From Pieris napi (taxonomy: Eukaryota > Arthropoda > Insecta > Lepidoptera > Pieridae): 64,000 bases of DNA. Below, piece after piece: positions 1-11,225 of this stretch. Positions within the stretch are counted from its first letter, which is position 1, and each line of letters begins with the position of its first letter. The DNA is taken from NCBI RefSeq assembly GCF_905475465.1, contig NC_062236.1, positions 2,118,001 to 2,182,000 on the forward strand, in the 5' to 3' direction. The position numbers and the translations under genes are program-made. Below the pieces are notes generated by a model, which was not told the DNA's origin, made no database searches, and was given only the letters and a program-made list of their open reading frames with translations.

Positions 1-2
1 AT

Positions 3-1150
3 TATGTCCTAGATTTAATTTTAAGCAACGTTTCCATCGACAGTTTGACAACTGATATGGCAATACTTAAACCTGACAGAATATATCATCCTTACTTAAA
101 GATCGATGCTACCGACTTAGTTCAACGTGAAACCATCCCAAAAGCACAAATAAAATACAACTTTCAATACGAGGATATTAATAAATCGTTGTCGAATATT
201 GATTGAGTAATAGTTTTTAAACTATTGATGAAGCGACAGATAATTTCTAAGTAATATTCAATAAAATAATTTCAAATTCTGTACCTAAAAGCCGGAGTAT
301 TGGCATAAATTAAAAGCTCACAAGCGTTGGAAAACTTATAGGAATCCAAGAGACTACGATGAATTTTCGCTGTTACGCGCTAGACAAAACCTTGTATCCA
401 AAAGTGCTTTGATATGTATGAGAAGAGTATCTAAAATAATTTGAGTAAGGATCCCAAAGCTTGGTGGTCATTTGTGGCCCAGGCTACCCTAACACAATAA
501 TTCTCGGTGATGAAGTCTACTATACAGAAGCAGAAGCTTGCGAAACGTTCAACAAGTTTTTGAAGTTATACTTCTTTAGGAGCTTTATGACACAAAATTA
601 ACAGAATGAAATTGCCCACGGAAGATGCTACGGCATTGGACATAATTTAAAAACAACATTCGAATAATAATAGAATTTATGTTACACTTAATGTAAGAGA
701 ATAATAATAAACATTTATTTATTTAATTTTTCAAATGTAACTGAACTTTATTGACTATAATGACCCCTTTTCCAGTCTTTGATTATTTAATTGTAATAAA
801 TTATTTGCATGCAATCAAACTCTATTTTTAATAATGCCAAAGAAGTATAACTTCTTACGCGCGTACATTAGTACACGCACCCTTTTTTAATAGCGTTTTT
901 CAACTCCCAGATGATAATTACAATCTTAGAAACCTATCTGAATCCGATGATACATGCAACCAAGAAATACTGACCGAGGATGAAGTCAGGGAGTGATGAA
1001 ATACCTTCAATTTTTCTACAAAAATGCTATAGACAACTCTCAAAACCTTTGAAAAATATATTTAACAGCCATCAGCGGTAGTCGTTAAGAAAGAGGAAGA
1101 GAGTGAACAATCTCACTGCTTACCATCCAGTCAGCTCATACCAGCGTGTA
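3..1150 (+). pseudogene. Degenerate LINE ORF2 fragment (endonuclease end to start of RT)
   Basis: Translation from base 3 runs open to a stop at about 205. It contains LDLILSN and HPYLKID, typical of the end of an APE-type endonuclease domain of a non-LTR retrotransposon. In other frames further on, about 445-560 reads as the 'PKAWWSFV' linker (here with the W's partly preserved) and about 970-1,000 gives LTEDEV, which in CR1/Jockey-type elements precedes the reverse transcriptase palm. Several frameshifts and stops break the reading frame, so it is a dead copy running in from the left edge. The clade is not certain. Confidence 0.6.
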
Positions 1151-2021
1151 AGGCTGGTATGGACTGAATCATTGAAGTAATATTAAACCGAGACCACTCA
1201 TTTTATATTACAGAGCGACCACTATTAATTTTATATTAACAACAACTAATTATATATATTAAGGAATTTATAATTAAGTATGTCATGGAAGAGCTGGGAA
1301 CCCTGACACATGTATTTTTTTATATAAAAGGGTTCCCAAATCTTTCACATTGTAATGCTTATAAAGAATAAACACATTTTTATTTTATTTTACTATGATT
1401 TTATATGAAAAATTGTATTACCGTACTTGAGATTATTGTATAATTTATTTTTGAAATTGTCTTCATAATTAATTTATGTATCTAATAATATTGTTATATT
1501 AATAAAATGATTAATTAAATTTACTATTTATTTATCGACTGCATATCGAAAACGATTTTTAAGCATGCTTAAAAATAATATAATGTTTTATGTTTACCGG
1601 TCCGTCCTTCTAATAATTCATGAAGTAACCGCGTAAATGGCTAAGCAGAAATTAAAAATATATATGACTTGTTATTTTATCTATATACATACATATATAA
1701 AAATGTTATGTTGGTTTGTGTACGCTTCAAAAACTCAAAAAGTTCTGCACCGATCGAGCTGAAATTTTAGCATGATATATAATCCGCATCAGGGATTGTT
1801 TTTATCTATTTTTATATATTTTTTTAGTTTTTTAGTTTTTTTATTATTTTCGGCTATCCTTCAATTTATAATAAATATCACAGCCCACTTCAGGTTACTA
1901 CATATTTTTTATAAATATTGATATAACATTAAGGTTTTGTAATATAAAATTATTCCTCTGTATGAAATATCATCATTATGTAAATGTTTAGTTTACTTAT
2001 TAAGCTTTTTAATTTTATCTC

Positions 2022-2098
2022 TCATAACTATGACTTTTTATAAACTAATAATTACAAATTTAATACATTAATTAGTTTATAAAAAGTCATAGTTATGT
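2022..2098. repeat. Short perfect inverted repeat (hairpin)
   Basis: The arms ATAACTATGACTTTTTATAA and its exact reverse complement, extended to about 27 bp each, are separated by about 22 bp of AT-rich loop. It may be a minimal MITE or a solitary foldback; no clear target duplication was found. Confidence 0.7.
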
Positions 2099-2304
2099 AA
2101 GATAAAATGGTTGTTTCGTGCCTACATTTTATTTGCCATCTATAGAAATGTCTTTTTTAAGTAATTTATTTATTGAAATAGAGGTTTAAATTAGAAACGG
2201 GCCTTCTGTAACAACAACAAAGGTCTATTTTGCCAAGCCTAAGATACAATTTTTTCGTAAAAAATGCTGTATTTATAAATATTATTTTACAATCTTACCC
2301 CAAA

Positions 2305-2308
<4 letters not shown>

Positions 2309-2336
<28 letters not shown>
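2309..2336. repeat. TA dinucleotide microsatellite
   Basis: About 14 uninterrupted AT/TA units. Shorter TA tracts also occur near 38,507 and 47,497. Confidence 0.9.
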
Positions 2337-2341
<5 letters not shown>

Positions 2342-2587
2342 TAAACACGTTAGAATATTTTCACACAACTTTTAACTTCGCTAAAAACGCCTAACTCACT
2401 TGTAAATCACAACCTCACCCAGGAAAGAGCAACTTTTAATTTGACGTATAAAATCGACCTTACTCCTGATTTTTATTCACATGAGATGTCAAATGGCATT
2501 ATCAGAATACCAAATGCTTAAATTTTTTGGGGGTAAGTGTTTTGAGTGTCGAATTTGAGTTCCAAATGTAAACAAAATCACTCGAGC

Positions 2588-2715
2588 AACGGTTTTGTCG
2601 CGTTATTGTTTATCAGAATGCCAAGTTGTAAAATGACTCCTTTACGAGTAATTTGAGAGCGGAATCCGCTGTGAGAGTTTAGTGATAAGCTAGTTACAGA
2701 ATAGAAGTAACAAGG
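2588..2715. repeat. Degenerate copy of the CTGTAACTCAC foldback MITE
   Basis: This is the oldest-looking member of a family with clear copies at 21,309, 24,670, 59,125 and 63,229. It keeps the 'TATCAGAATGCCAA' interior, the AATGACTCCTTTACGA core and the AGTTACAGAATNG end. Its left terminal repeat is missing or diverged. Confidence 0.55.
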
Positions 2716-3077
2716 CTGGTCTGGAGTTCTACCTCCCCAAAATACTTTATTTTTAGTATCCATAGAACCCACTTTTACAGATGTCAAACATCCAAGAACA
2801 CATTTACAAATAATAGGAAAATGATACGACCACAAAATGCCACATTTAACAAACATTACATGCAGTGACTTCGGCTAATTGAGATAACACACAATGATTC
2901 AGCCAGCGTTTTGACCCACTCGCTGGATCAATGTATGTAAAGTTGTCAGAGGCTAAGCCTTACATTTTTATGTCAACCCTTTAAATTCATTAAATATACT
3001 GTTCAATTCATTTATAAGAGCAATAAATTCCCTAATATATAATTAGGTTCGTTGTTATCTTTACTAATAGTCCTTAC

Positions 3078-3470
3078 AGTTCTCAAACAGTCCGTAAAGG
3101 CAGGTAGATAAGCTAGTTTATTGACTGGCATATATATATACTAACCACTATAAACGGACTAACCCCGCGAATTAGAACAGTAATACTGGTATTCCACAGC
3201 AGCGGAACCCCACAATAGGGTTTACCACGTAAAAGATATTCAGCAGGGTCAGTAGCAGACGTACCGGTACAACTGAATCTGTCATCGATGTTACCTAAGA
3301 AATCCAATTCATTGGGAAACAACCAAGTCTCCTGTAGCGCTACAATCTTACTCCTATCACATAATGTCGTATGTCTCTCTTGACATTTTTACAATTTTAG
3401 GTGGCCAAGCTGTAGGTCGTACTATCCATGATTAGAGGTCAAAGCTTGCTGACGTGATTAAGTCTTTTTT
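3078..3470 (-). pseudogene. LINE endonuclease-domain fragment
   Basis: On the minus strand, from about 3,430 downward, the translation reads through VALQETWLFPNEL and on to a 'LLRGKPYCGVPLLWN' segment, ending near 3,113. The QETWL motif carries the catalytic glutamate of APE-like endonucleases of non-LTR elements; the G-R-P-Y-G-G-V-A-L-L-W-N-type block follows it in one lepidopteran LINE family. The fragment is truncated and has diverged residues. The QETWL half recurs at 5,424-5,530 together with its flanking DNA, so this insertion predates a local duplication. Confidence 0.65.
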
Positions 3471-3730
3471 TTCTTTTTGCATGCATCAATAACATATAAA
3501 TGCAACATATTTGACCAGCCAACAGAACATTACTATTGCCTTATTATTACGATTTCAATAGTAATATTTCACATTCTAGAATTTTGATTTAAATAGTCTA
3601 AGGTGTGTAGAATAAAGAAAACTGAAGATTTAACTATATCTCTCATTTTATTATTATACAAGTTGATAACATTTTTCTTTAAATTAATTAAATTTAAAAC
3701 ATATTCAGACACAAATTTGATAGTTGTACC
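3440..3730. repeat. Orphan copy of the desaturase 3' flank (copy 1)
   Basis: The stretch from CAAAGCTTGCTGACG through CATTACTATTGCCTTATTA to TTTTATTATTATACAAG matches 5,570-5,810, directly downstream of desaturase A, nearly base for base. It includes the inverse AATAAA that would serve A as a poly(A) signal. No desaturase exon lies upstream of it here, which implies a lost gene copy or a flank-only duplication. Confidence 0.7.
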
Positions 3731-4740
3731 TTCCGACCATTTTAAAAATCAAAAATCACGCACGCGTTTCACGGCACTTATGCAATCTCCTAAAGATTTT
3801 ACTCAATTACGTGTTTACAGTTTACACACAATGAGGTAAGATCTCGGGGGGTGCGCGGGCGCGGGAGGGGTATCACTTGAAACAAAAATAAAAAGCGATT
3901 CTAATTTGATTCAACTTGAAAGTCAAGTAGAACCGTACTAAAGCAAGTAGCGTTTACATGTTTCAACTAAAGTACTATCCTAAAGCACTCTCCTAAACAC
4001 TAAGATAATGTAAATCGGCCTTTATGAGCTGTCGAAATTGTTGCTTAGTTTCGGAAATGTATGTAAAAGTTCAAAGGAAACATAAAATAATATTCAATAG
4101 ACAGACAGTTCTTACCACTTATTCTTTACTACTTGTGTATTCAAGTCAACAAAATTATACAAATCACGTGTTATTTAAAAAAGCTAATTTGAATATCATC
4201 ATAAGATTCATATTATAAATCTTACTCGAATCGAGACTTCGCTCGAAGTTTCGTTTTGATCTGTTCATTTTTTAAATTCTACCCAAATCTTAATCGAAAA
4301 ATCTTTCAATAACTAATAGTAAAAGTAGTAGGGTTTCAACCGTATAAAGAACGCAGATAGTATCGCAATTGGCTTACCTACTTTATGTAAGCTTTAGAAA
4401 CTGTTATTTATATAATAGGTATGTGATTAGACTAAATCTGAAACTCTCTTTTCCTCATGTTAAGATTACTAGTCGATTATAGCAGTATAATAAAATAGAA
4501 ATGTATATTTATTTGTGTGGTTTGCTGAATTGTAAAGGTGTGACTAGTTTTTTCATTAAATTAAAAACTATATCATATTATATTGGTAGAAAAACAGAGA
4601 GAGATGGAGCCAATTGGAGGAGGACTATACTATATAAGAGTCCTTGAAAAAAATCTATTTATGTATAATTTATTTATTTTAAGTGTGTGTATAATTTGTA
4701 AATGTTAAAAGGAATAAATGAGGCTTAGTTATTATTATTA
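3731..4740. repeat. Intergenic DNA with a block shared with the copy C flank
   Basis: At 4,024-4,175 the sequence GCTGTCGAAATTGTTGCTTA onward, through TTCAATAGACAGACAGTTCT to CACGTGTTATTT, is nearly identical to 16,952-17,105 downstream of desaturase C. A short piece of the same block (TTCAATAGACAGACA) is also at 21,799. The rest of the stretch, including a GC-rich G-run at 3,845-3,872, shows nothing recognisable. Confidence 0.65.
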
Positions 4741-5353
4741 TATTGTTGTCAACAAGCCAACACAATATTATTATTCCCTTTTTATTACGTAAGTATTTAA
4801 ATAGTCATAAGACGCATACAAACTACAGTTTTAACTATATTTTTCATTTTATTTTTTTACGAATTGATGAATAAACATTTTATTCCTTTCAACAGGGTCA
4901 TATTCACATATAAATTCGATCCATATATTTGATAAAATTTCATTAATCTTGCGCCACAACTCTGGAAGAGCTGATAGACTGAGGAATAATTTTGATAGAG
5001 TCCTCTATTATGGCATAATTCCATTCGATCACGACATCGATGTGGGAACTATTCCATTAGAAGAAAGTCGCCAATGTTTTAAAACTTTAAAAAATATATC
5101 TCTTAATAAAATTCGGACCTGTTTCGATTACAAAATACAACACTAGTATAGAGCATATAATCAATAGTATAACACTGTCATAAACAATTAAAAACCTCAA
5201 TATTTAATTTTAAGTTTTTAACGCGACCGACTCGCGTTGGCGTAAACAATATCACACTACGACCAAGCCGCGTACACGCATCACACACATAAAAGCGCGC
5301 GGCTCCTATATAATGCGAAGTCACACCAAGCTTGTGGCCTTTCAAAAACAGAT
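4741..5353. repeat. Second orphan desaturase 3' flank plus unrecognised short ORF
   Basis: Bases 4,741-4,870 (AACAAGCCAACACAATATTA ... TTTAACTATATTTTTCATTT) are a more diverged copy of the same flank seen at 3,500 and 5,650. They are followed by a 65-codon plus-strand ORF (4,949-5,146) with protein-like composition (arginine, asparagine and aspartate rich) that I do not recognise. It has no domain motif and may be a TE remnant. Confidence 0.45.
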
Positions 5354-5810
5354 AAGGATAAAAACCGCCTTCACTGGAGGTGTGGACCTTTACTTCGTAC
5401 TTCGCTCACTCCAAACTCGAAACAACCAAGTCTCCTGAAGCGCGACAATCATACACTCATTACATAATCTACGTATGTATGTCTAACTGCTCTCTTGACG
5501 TTTTTACAATTGTAAGTAGCCAAGTTGTAGGTTGTACTATCTATCTATATACTACATGATTAGCCGTCAAAGCTTGCTGACGAGATTAAGTCAGTTTTTC
5601 TTTTTGTTTAATATGCACAAATATTCTAAATATGCAGCATATTAAACAAGCCAACACAACATTACTATTGCCTTATTATTACGATTTCAATAGTAATATT
5701 TAGCGTTCTTAAATCAGGATTTAAATAGTCATACGGTGTGTAGATAAAAGAAAACTGCAGTTTTAACTTTATCTTTCATTTTATTATTATACGAATTTAT
5801 AACATAATTT
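5354..5810. repeat. LINE 5' fragment plus 3' flank of desaturase A
   Basis: Bases 5,424-5,530 repeat the minus-strand LINE endonuclease start (VALQETWLF) of 3,321-3,430. Bases 5,570-5,810 repeat the flank copy of 3,440-3,730. A short element at 5,376-5,412 (ACCTTTACTTCGTACTTCGC) recurs at 48,757-48,780. The TTTATT at about 5,780 is an AATAAA on the minus strand, about 150 nt past the stop codon of desaturase A, and is a plausible poly(A) signal. Confidence 0.6.
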
Positions 5811-5936
5811 TAAAATTAATACCATGTCAAATCAGTTATTATCGAAAAGTGATAATATAACAAAATATTACGGATATGCAAAAAAAATATGGACGACGTA
5901 TATCTCTGTCATATCCGTAATTAGTTCAATAAATTA

Positions 5937-8273
5937 TTAGGAGTTAACGTTTAAATCAGACTTATTTTGAACCCGAGTACCATCACCCGTTCGTTGAGCT
6001 CTGCCCTCTATTACAGATTTGGACGCAGTCTTTAGATCGTATGCCCATCCAATCTTAGCAAATAATTCGATTAACCAAGTTGTCGGATTAAAAAACAAAG
6101 TCCCCAATTCTGCAGACCTATAATCCCAGGGGAATGCATGATGAAAGTTATGGAATCCTTCTCCCAGGACGATATAATTAAGTGATCTATTATCAGTGGG
6201 AAGTATGCGCTTGTCATATGGCCTAGTTCCTACGGAATGTGCATAACTATTAACCAGAAATACTTGGTGGAGAGATAAAACGAATCTAAGAAAACTAAGA
6301 TGCCACGCCACGTTTAGTCCCTCGTTCCAGAAGTACATAGGTATCAAAGTTGGTATTATAAAACATATACTTCCAATAAAGGGTACTGCCCATCTGAAAA
6401 GAATATTTGTTAAAGTACTGTATTTTTGTTATGTTTAACTTATACAATTCTGCGTCAGGCGATCAGGCAAAGATAACAAGTTCAGTCAAACATACATACC
6501 ATATCACTTTCTTTTACAATAAATAAAGAAGGAAGTAATGGTCAGTGAAAAGAGAATTTGGTATCTTTATTAATTTAAAAGTCACAGTCATAAGCTACTT
6601 TAGTAGCTTACTTTAGTAAAACAGAACTGATGTCTTACTTGTCTTGAAACCTCAAAATTGGATTTGCTTTGACATCTCTCATGTCTGTAAACTTTCCGCG
6701 TCTCTTTACTTCCGGATGCTTCTTGACGAGCAACCACCCTATGTGTGAAAAGAAAATACCTCTAGTCGCATTGTGTGGATCTGCATCTGTATCGGTATAC
6801 CTGCCAAAAGACCACTTGATAATACTTAGGGTAAAATTCAAACTGAGTGCAAAGTATTTGCTCAGTGTCAGTACGTACTGAATATTATAGAAACACGTTT
6901 GAATAGCACATTGTTTGGCACCAAAAAATCTTAGAGATATTTTTTCTGACTAACGTTTATTTCTGTCAGCTAAGTAATTATATAACTTACTTATGATGTA
7001 ATCGGTGATCTCTGATCCAATTCAAAGCACTAAACTGGTATGTCAAAGAAGTCCAAAAGATCATTAATATTTGCAAGGGAAGTTTTGCCTTAAATGCGTT
7101 GTGGGTCCAGAGACGATGAAGTCCTAAGTATACTCCAATTATTGCGAAAAGAAATACAACATAGTCTGTAAAAAAAAATAGGTCCTATATATGCTTCATG
7201 AAATATGGTAGATGCCTTTCGCAGTTAATACTGTTACTGAAAATTATAAAGATATTAACACTTAATATTTATTATTTTAGTAACAAGCCAGGTAGTTCGC
7301 CGAATTAAAATATATTTGTCTTTGATTTACATAACTTTTACACATTTAAAGAAAAACGCTTTTTACCGGATTAAAGTTATGTATTATTATTATAAATTTA
7401 CAACTATTTGACATAATTTTAAATTTATCCGACGTTTCGCGTGCTTTACAGCGTGCGTGGTCACCGTGACCACGCACGCTGTACACATACATAACTTTAA
7501 TCCGGTAAAAAGCGTTTTTCTTTAAAATATATTTTTTTATTGTTCATTCAATGAATTAAATTATTTTTCAAATGAAGCACTTGACTTTTATAATTACTAT
7601 GGATTTATCGCTTAAATGTAGTTACTCTTTCGGATTTTAACTAGTTGTTTTTACTGGTCCCAAATGAGGCAAGAACCTTTTTTTATTTATTTATTTATAC
7701 GTCCCAAAATAATGTGTATGTCTAAAAAATACATGAAAATATGACATCACAAATTTAAAACACATGCACATCAATTATCTGAAAAATTAAAAAAAAAAAA
7801 AATAATAATAATAATAACTTAAACTAAATGAAAATTCAAAAAAGATTGCAGCTTTCTTATTTTTATAAATAGATAGCTAAACAGGACTAATAATAGATGA
7901 AGAAGGTTTATTATGAGGATTTTTAATCATTATCTTTAAAAAACTATGTATGAAAATTAAAAAATCTATTATTTAAAATCGCATTTTGTAAAATATTTGA
8001 ATATTTCAGACTTTTTGAGCGCTCCGTGTATAGCAACAATTAAATATAAAAATACGTACGAAAAATAATCGTAGACCATGCTGGACCAGCAGTCAAAGCG
8101 AGGTAGAGTCCATACAAAGCCGCAAGGTGAAAATATCCAAATACAGCTAAACGTCCATATATTATCTCATATTTCCAGGGGCCGGCCTGCGGACCCACCA
8201 ATTTCTCCAATTTTGATTCTTCCGCATCTTCAAAATCGACATCGATGACATCTTTGCTAGTATTGGGTGCCAT
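5937..8273 (-). CDS. Acyl-CoA desaturase, copy A (4 coding exons, 335 aa)
   Basis: Integral ER-membrane fatty acyl-CoA desaturase; the family inserts a double bond using a di-iron centre, cytochrome b5 and O2. Exons (5'->3' on minus): 8,273-8,060, 7,165-6,991, 6,800-6,639, 6,393-5,937; all junctions are GT..AG and the sum is 1,008 nt. The three histidine boxes are intact: HRLWTH (88-93), HRLHH (125-129), HNFHH (265-269), plus NSYAH (232-236). At the position of the lepidopteran four-residue signature (KPSE, NPVE or LPAQ in characterised enzymes) it reads LPTD (248-251). That suggests a divergent, possibly delta-11-like clade; regiospecificity cannot be read from sequence. The start is MAPNT: the upstream in-frame ATG at 8,408 lies across a strong acceptor (TCTTTTAG 5 nt before the ATG), so a 5'-UTR intron is likely. 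Length is normal for the family. Paralogue of copies B and C. Confidence 0.9.
7345..7526. mobile_element. Foldback MITE with internal hairpin, in intron 1 of desaturase A
   Basis: Terminal inverted repeats of about 40 bp begin TTTAAAGAAAAACGCTTTTT and enclose a second, GC-richer palindrome (ACAGCGTGCGTGGTCAC / GTGACCACGCACGCTGT at about 7,452-7,486). It has no ORF. The flanks are AT-rich, so the target duplication is unclear. Confidence 0.75.
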
Positions 8274-8780
8274 AAGTCTAAAAGATATAAAAATCAGATT
8301 ATAGTAAACAAAAATTCGTAATATATTTTTATAAATACAGAAAACTAAAAAAATATTATATGTAAAATTCCTTATTATTAGTAATAAAAAAGTATTGCAT
8401 TGCCCCATTTGTTTAGTTAAAATAAAACTTTATAATAAATTTAACTTTGCCTTTAAAACAAACAAGCTTTATGAAGTCAACACTTTAGTACAACTTTCCT
8501 ACAACTAAAGCATTTAATCCATTCTCCATTCAATTTATACTACGTATTTACAGTTTGTTTATCTTTATCAGGTATTGATAAATAAACTAAGTAAGCCCGC
8601 GACTGCGGTCTATGAAATTCGTAGTCTTTCTTGTGCTCTCGGCTTTAGTTGAATACGAAGTAAGACTTGTACCTCAAAATCCAATATATTCTTGACTTAG
8701 CGCTGAGCTAATTCTAATTGGTAATATCAGTCTTACTGAACAGTGAGGCTATGGAATTCACTTTGTATCCCACAATAGTA
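8274..8780 (-). promoter_or_regulatory. Upstream region of desaturase A, shared with B and C
   Basis: The acceptor TTTTAG|ACTT just before the ATG has counterparts in B (13,263-13,268) and C (20,702-20,707), so all three copies have a first non-coding exon upstream. Bases about 8,490-8,640 (GTACAACTTTC...CCCGCGACTGCGG...CTATGAAATTCG) align with 13,520-13,670 and 20,930-21,075. This is the likely promoter and non-coding exon zone duplicated with the genes. No exact transcription start can be fixed. Confidence 0.5.
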
Positions 8781-10198
8781 TCCCTACCTTTCGTACTGAC
8801 TTATGTGAAATTAATCTTAAATTATCGTGATTCATGTGCACTTTCATGTCTCTTTTTTTAAATATTGTCATGTTTTTACATATGTTTTAATTGTTTAGTC
8901 TTGTTCCATTCGTTTCGTCTATATGTTTTTAATATGTATTCTTCGATTTCTTGCTTTGCCCTATCTTTATTTTTTCTTACATTGGTTGCCTGGAAGAGAT
9001 CGCTTGAAAGCGATAAAGCCGCCAGTTGCCCTACTTTTCGTTCAACTATGTCATCTATATATATAAAAATGAAACCCGTTATCCGTTGTCACGACATAAC
9101 ATGATAATGGCTTGACCGATTTGTCTGATTTTTGAAGTGAAAACTTCTTTAGCGGCGCTGAGCACTTTTTTGTATGGGTAAAAACTTTCAAACTCGCGTC
9201 AGGGTCACGTGATGCTGATCGAAAAAGCGTAAGATCGAGGGGAAGGGAGAGGAACTAGTATCTCCCACTCTTTCTACCGTGCCTGAGCTACTATTGATGC
9301 GGTCTTTATTAGACACTTAAATAGGTTCGAATCAAAACTGTTTGTTTCTTACTTCAGTTATCATAAACCAATTGTATCAGTTGTAAAAATTTGCGATGAT
9401 GATTCTGATAATAACGATGGTGTAAAAGTCGTCGAAATTATGGATGGAAGTTGATTTTTCTGAGAGATAAAATTTAATGTAATATATAAATAACGATATA
9501 ATATTATAAATAACAACATATAAATTGTCATATTTGTGTACGGTAGCGCAATAAATAAACATTGTATTCTACCTCATAAATGATAGTACTTTTATACTTA
9601 TAATTAAACACAACGTTAATATTGAAGTTTTCACTTCTGCCGGCACTCCCGGAGTGCTCCCGGATTTTTTTTTTTTATAATATTCCTTGAAGTACGAGGA
9701 TGGTTCTTACGGAGAGAAAAATTAAAAAAATTGAGTGAAAAAGTCTAAAAACAACACTTTTCTATATTCCCATACAAAATATTCGTAATAATACTTAAAA
9801 GTCAATTTGAACTTTAATACCATAGCATAAAGTTCAAGTGTTAGTGGAGGGGTTCCGGGAAGGTAAATTTTTATTTTTTGACATGATGTATTTGTTGTCT
9901 TATCAATTTTCTTTTTTTTATCTTACCAGCTAGACCGGTGTCCCGAATAGCAGAATAAGTATTTTAAACAAATAAAGAATCGACTGTTAGGCGGTACGAT
10001 GTTCGCCAGGCCAGCTAGTCTGTATTATATTTCTGTATGCAACGAAGTGTTAATAATTCAATAAAAAAATACTTATAGCATTGGGTTAGCATATGACCGT
10101 GCTTTTGCAGTAAAAATTGTATGGAGTCTCCTCATTAGAAAAATATATAGTCTCTACTCCGTAGAGCATCCATCACCAAACTGAGTGATTATAGTTAT
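8781..10198. repeat. Intergenic interspersed-repeat DNA
   Basis: From about 9,050 (TCTATATATATAAAAATGAA) to 10,019 (GGCGGTACGATGTTCGCCAG ... GCTAGTC) the sequence has the hallmarks of lepidopteran interspersed elements whose one end reads ACTAGCTG..GGCGAAC on the minus strand. Similar ends occur at 24,952 and 43,390. A fragment at 8,990-9,060 (CTGGAAGAGATCGCTTGAAA) looks like a LINE 3' coding tail. No intact gene is present. Confidence 0.45.
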
Positions 10199-10830
10199 AC
10201 TAGCTGATCCGGCAAACGTCGTTTTGCCATGTATATCATTTATAATAAAAATAGGGGTTGATCGTAGAGGGATGAAAATTAGGGGTTGTATGTATTTTTT
10301 AATGCTGTATTATAAAAAATAAAATAATAAAAATTTATCTAAAAAAATTAGGGGTGGACTACCCTTAACATTTAGGGGGATGAAAAATAGATGTTGTCCG
10401 ATTCTCAGATATACCCAATATGCACACAAAATTTCATGAGAATCGGTCAAGCCGTTTCGGAGGAGTTTAACCACAAACACCGTGACACGAGAATTTTATA
10501 TATAAGACTAGCTGACCGGGCAAACGTCGTTTTGCCATGTATATCATTTATATTAAAAAATAGGGGTTGATCGTAGAGGATTGAAAATTAGGGGTTGTAT
10601 GTATTTTTTAATGCTGTATCATAAAAAAATAGAAATTAAAAATTTCGTCTAAAAACTAAAAAAAAAAATTTAGGGGTGGACTACCCCTAACATTTAGGGG
10701 GATGAAAAATAGATGTTGGCCGATTCTCAGACATACCCAATATGCACACAAAATTTCATGAGAATCGGTCAAGTCGTTTCGGAGGAGTTTAACCACAAAC
10801 ACCGCGACACGAGAATTTTATATATAATAT
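10199..10830 (+). repeat. Two tandem copies of an ACTAGCTGA..GCAAACGTCG repeat
   Basis: Copy 1 is 10,199-10,506 and copy 2 is 10,507-10,830. Both run from CTAGCTGACC/TCCGGCAAACG through AGGGGTTGATCGTAGAGG to CACGAGAATTTTATATATAA and are about 90% identical by eye. A third copy lies inverted at 24,985-25,262. The ends resemble the 3' regions of RTE-like or helitron-like non-autonomous repeats of Lepidoptera; the class is not certain. Confidence 0.7.
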
Positions 10831-10975
10831 ATAGGTACATTATAGGGCCAAATTAATAATCTAAGAATAAAGAGATCAAAATTTCTTATAAACTCGTTAC
10901 TACGTTGGTATAACTATTCCCCTGTTAAGCCATAGGCACAAGACTTCTAAGACCAGATATATATGTGTTTTTTTC

Positions 10976-11225
10976 TTGAGCGTTTCTATGAGAATACTAG
11001 CAAACTCGGCGAACTCCGTTTCGCCACCAGATGGCTTCGTTTTATGTAACATTTCGTTTGGTGATCCCGCTTTTCTGTTGAAATTGTTCCTGAATTTTCC
11101 TGCTATAAACCTCACGGAGCCCAAGACCTTTCCAACGAATGCAAAACCGTGGAAATCCGTTCGTGCGTTCTGGAGTTATAGCGTCAGGAAGGAAAACCCG
11201 ACTTATTTTTATATAGTAGATAAAT
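10976..11225 (+). repeat. Related interspersed repeat fragment
   Basis: It starts ACTAGCAAACTCGGCGAACT and ends TTATTTTTATATAGTAGAT, the same style of ends as the 10,199 and 36,326 families, with a different body (TTTCCAACGAATGCAAAACC). No coding potential beyond chance ORFs on both strands. Confidence 0.5.

Larger units (their letters stand above)
1151..2587. other. AT-rich intergenic DNA, no gene seen
   Basis: No coding exon is recognisable. The stretch holds simple AT-rich sequence. A segment at about 1,680-1,830 begins with a run of TATATAAAAATG and resembles the ends of common lepidopteran interspersed repeats. It also holds a short perfect hairpin (2,022-2,098) and a TA microsatellite (2,309-2,336). 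Confidence 0.5.

Noticed and set aside
8274..8408. Upstream in-frame ATG extending desaturase A by 45 residues
   Set aside because: A strong splice acceptor lies between it and MAPNT, the extension is a hydrophobic AT-rich translation, and copy C has no counterpart.
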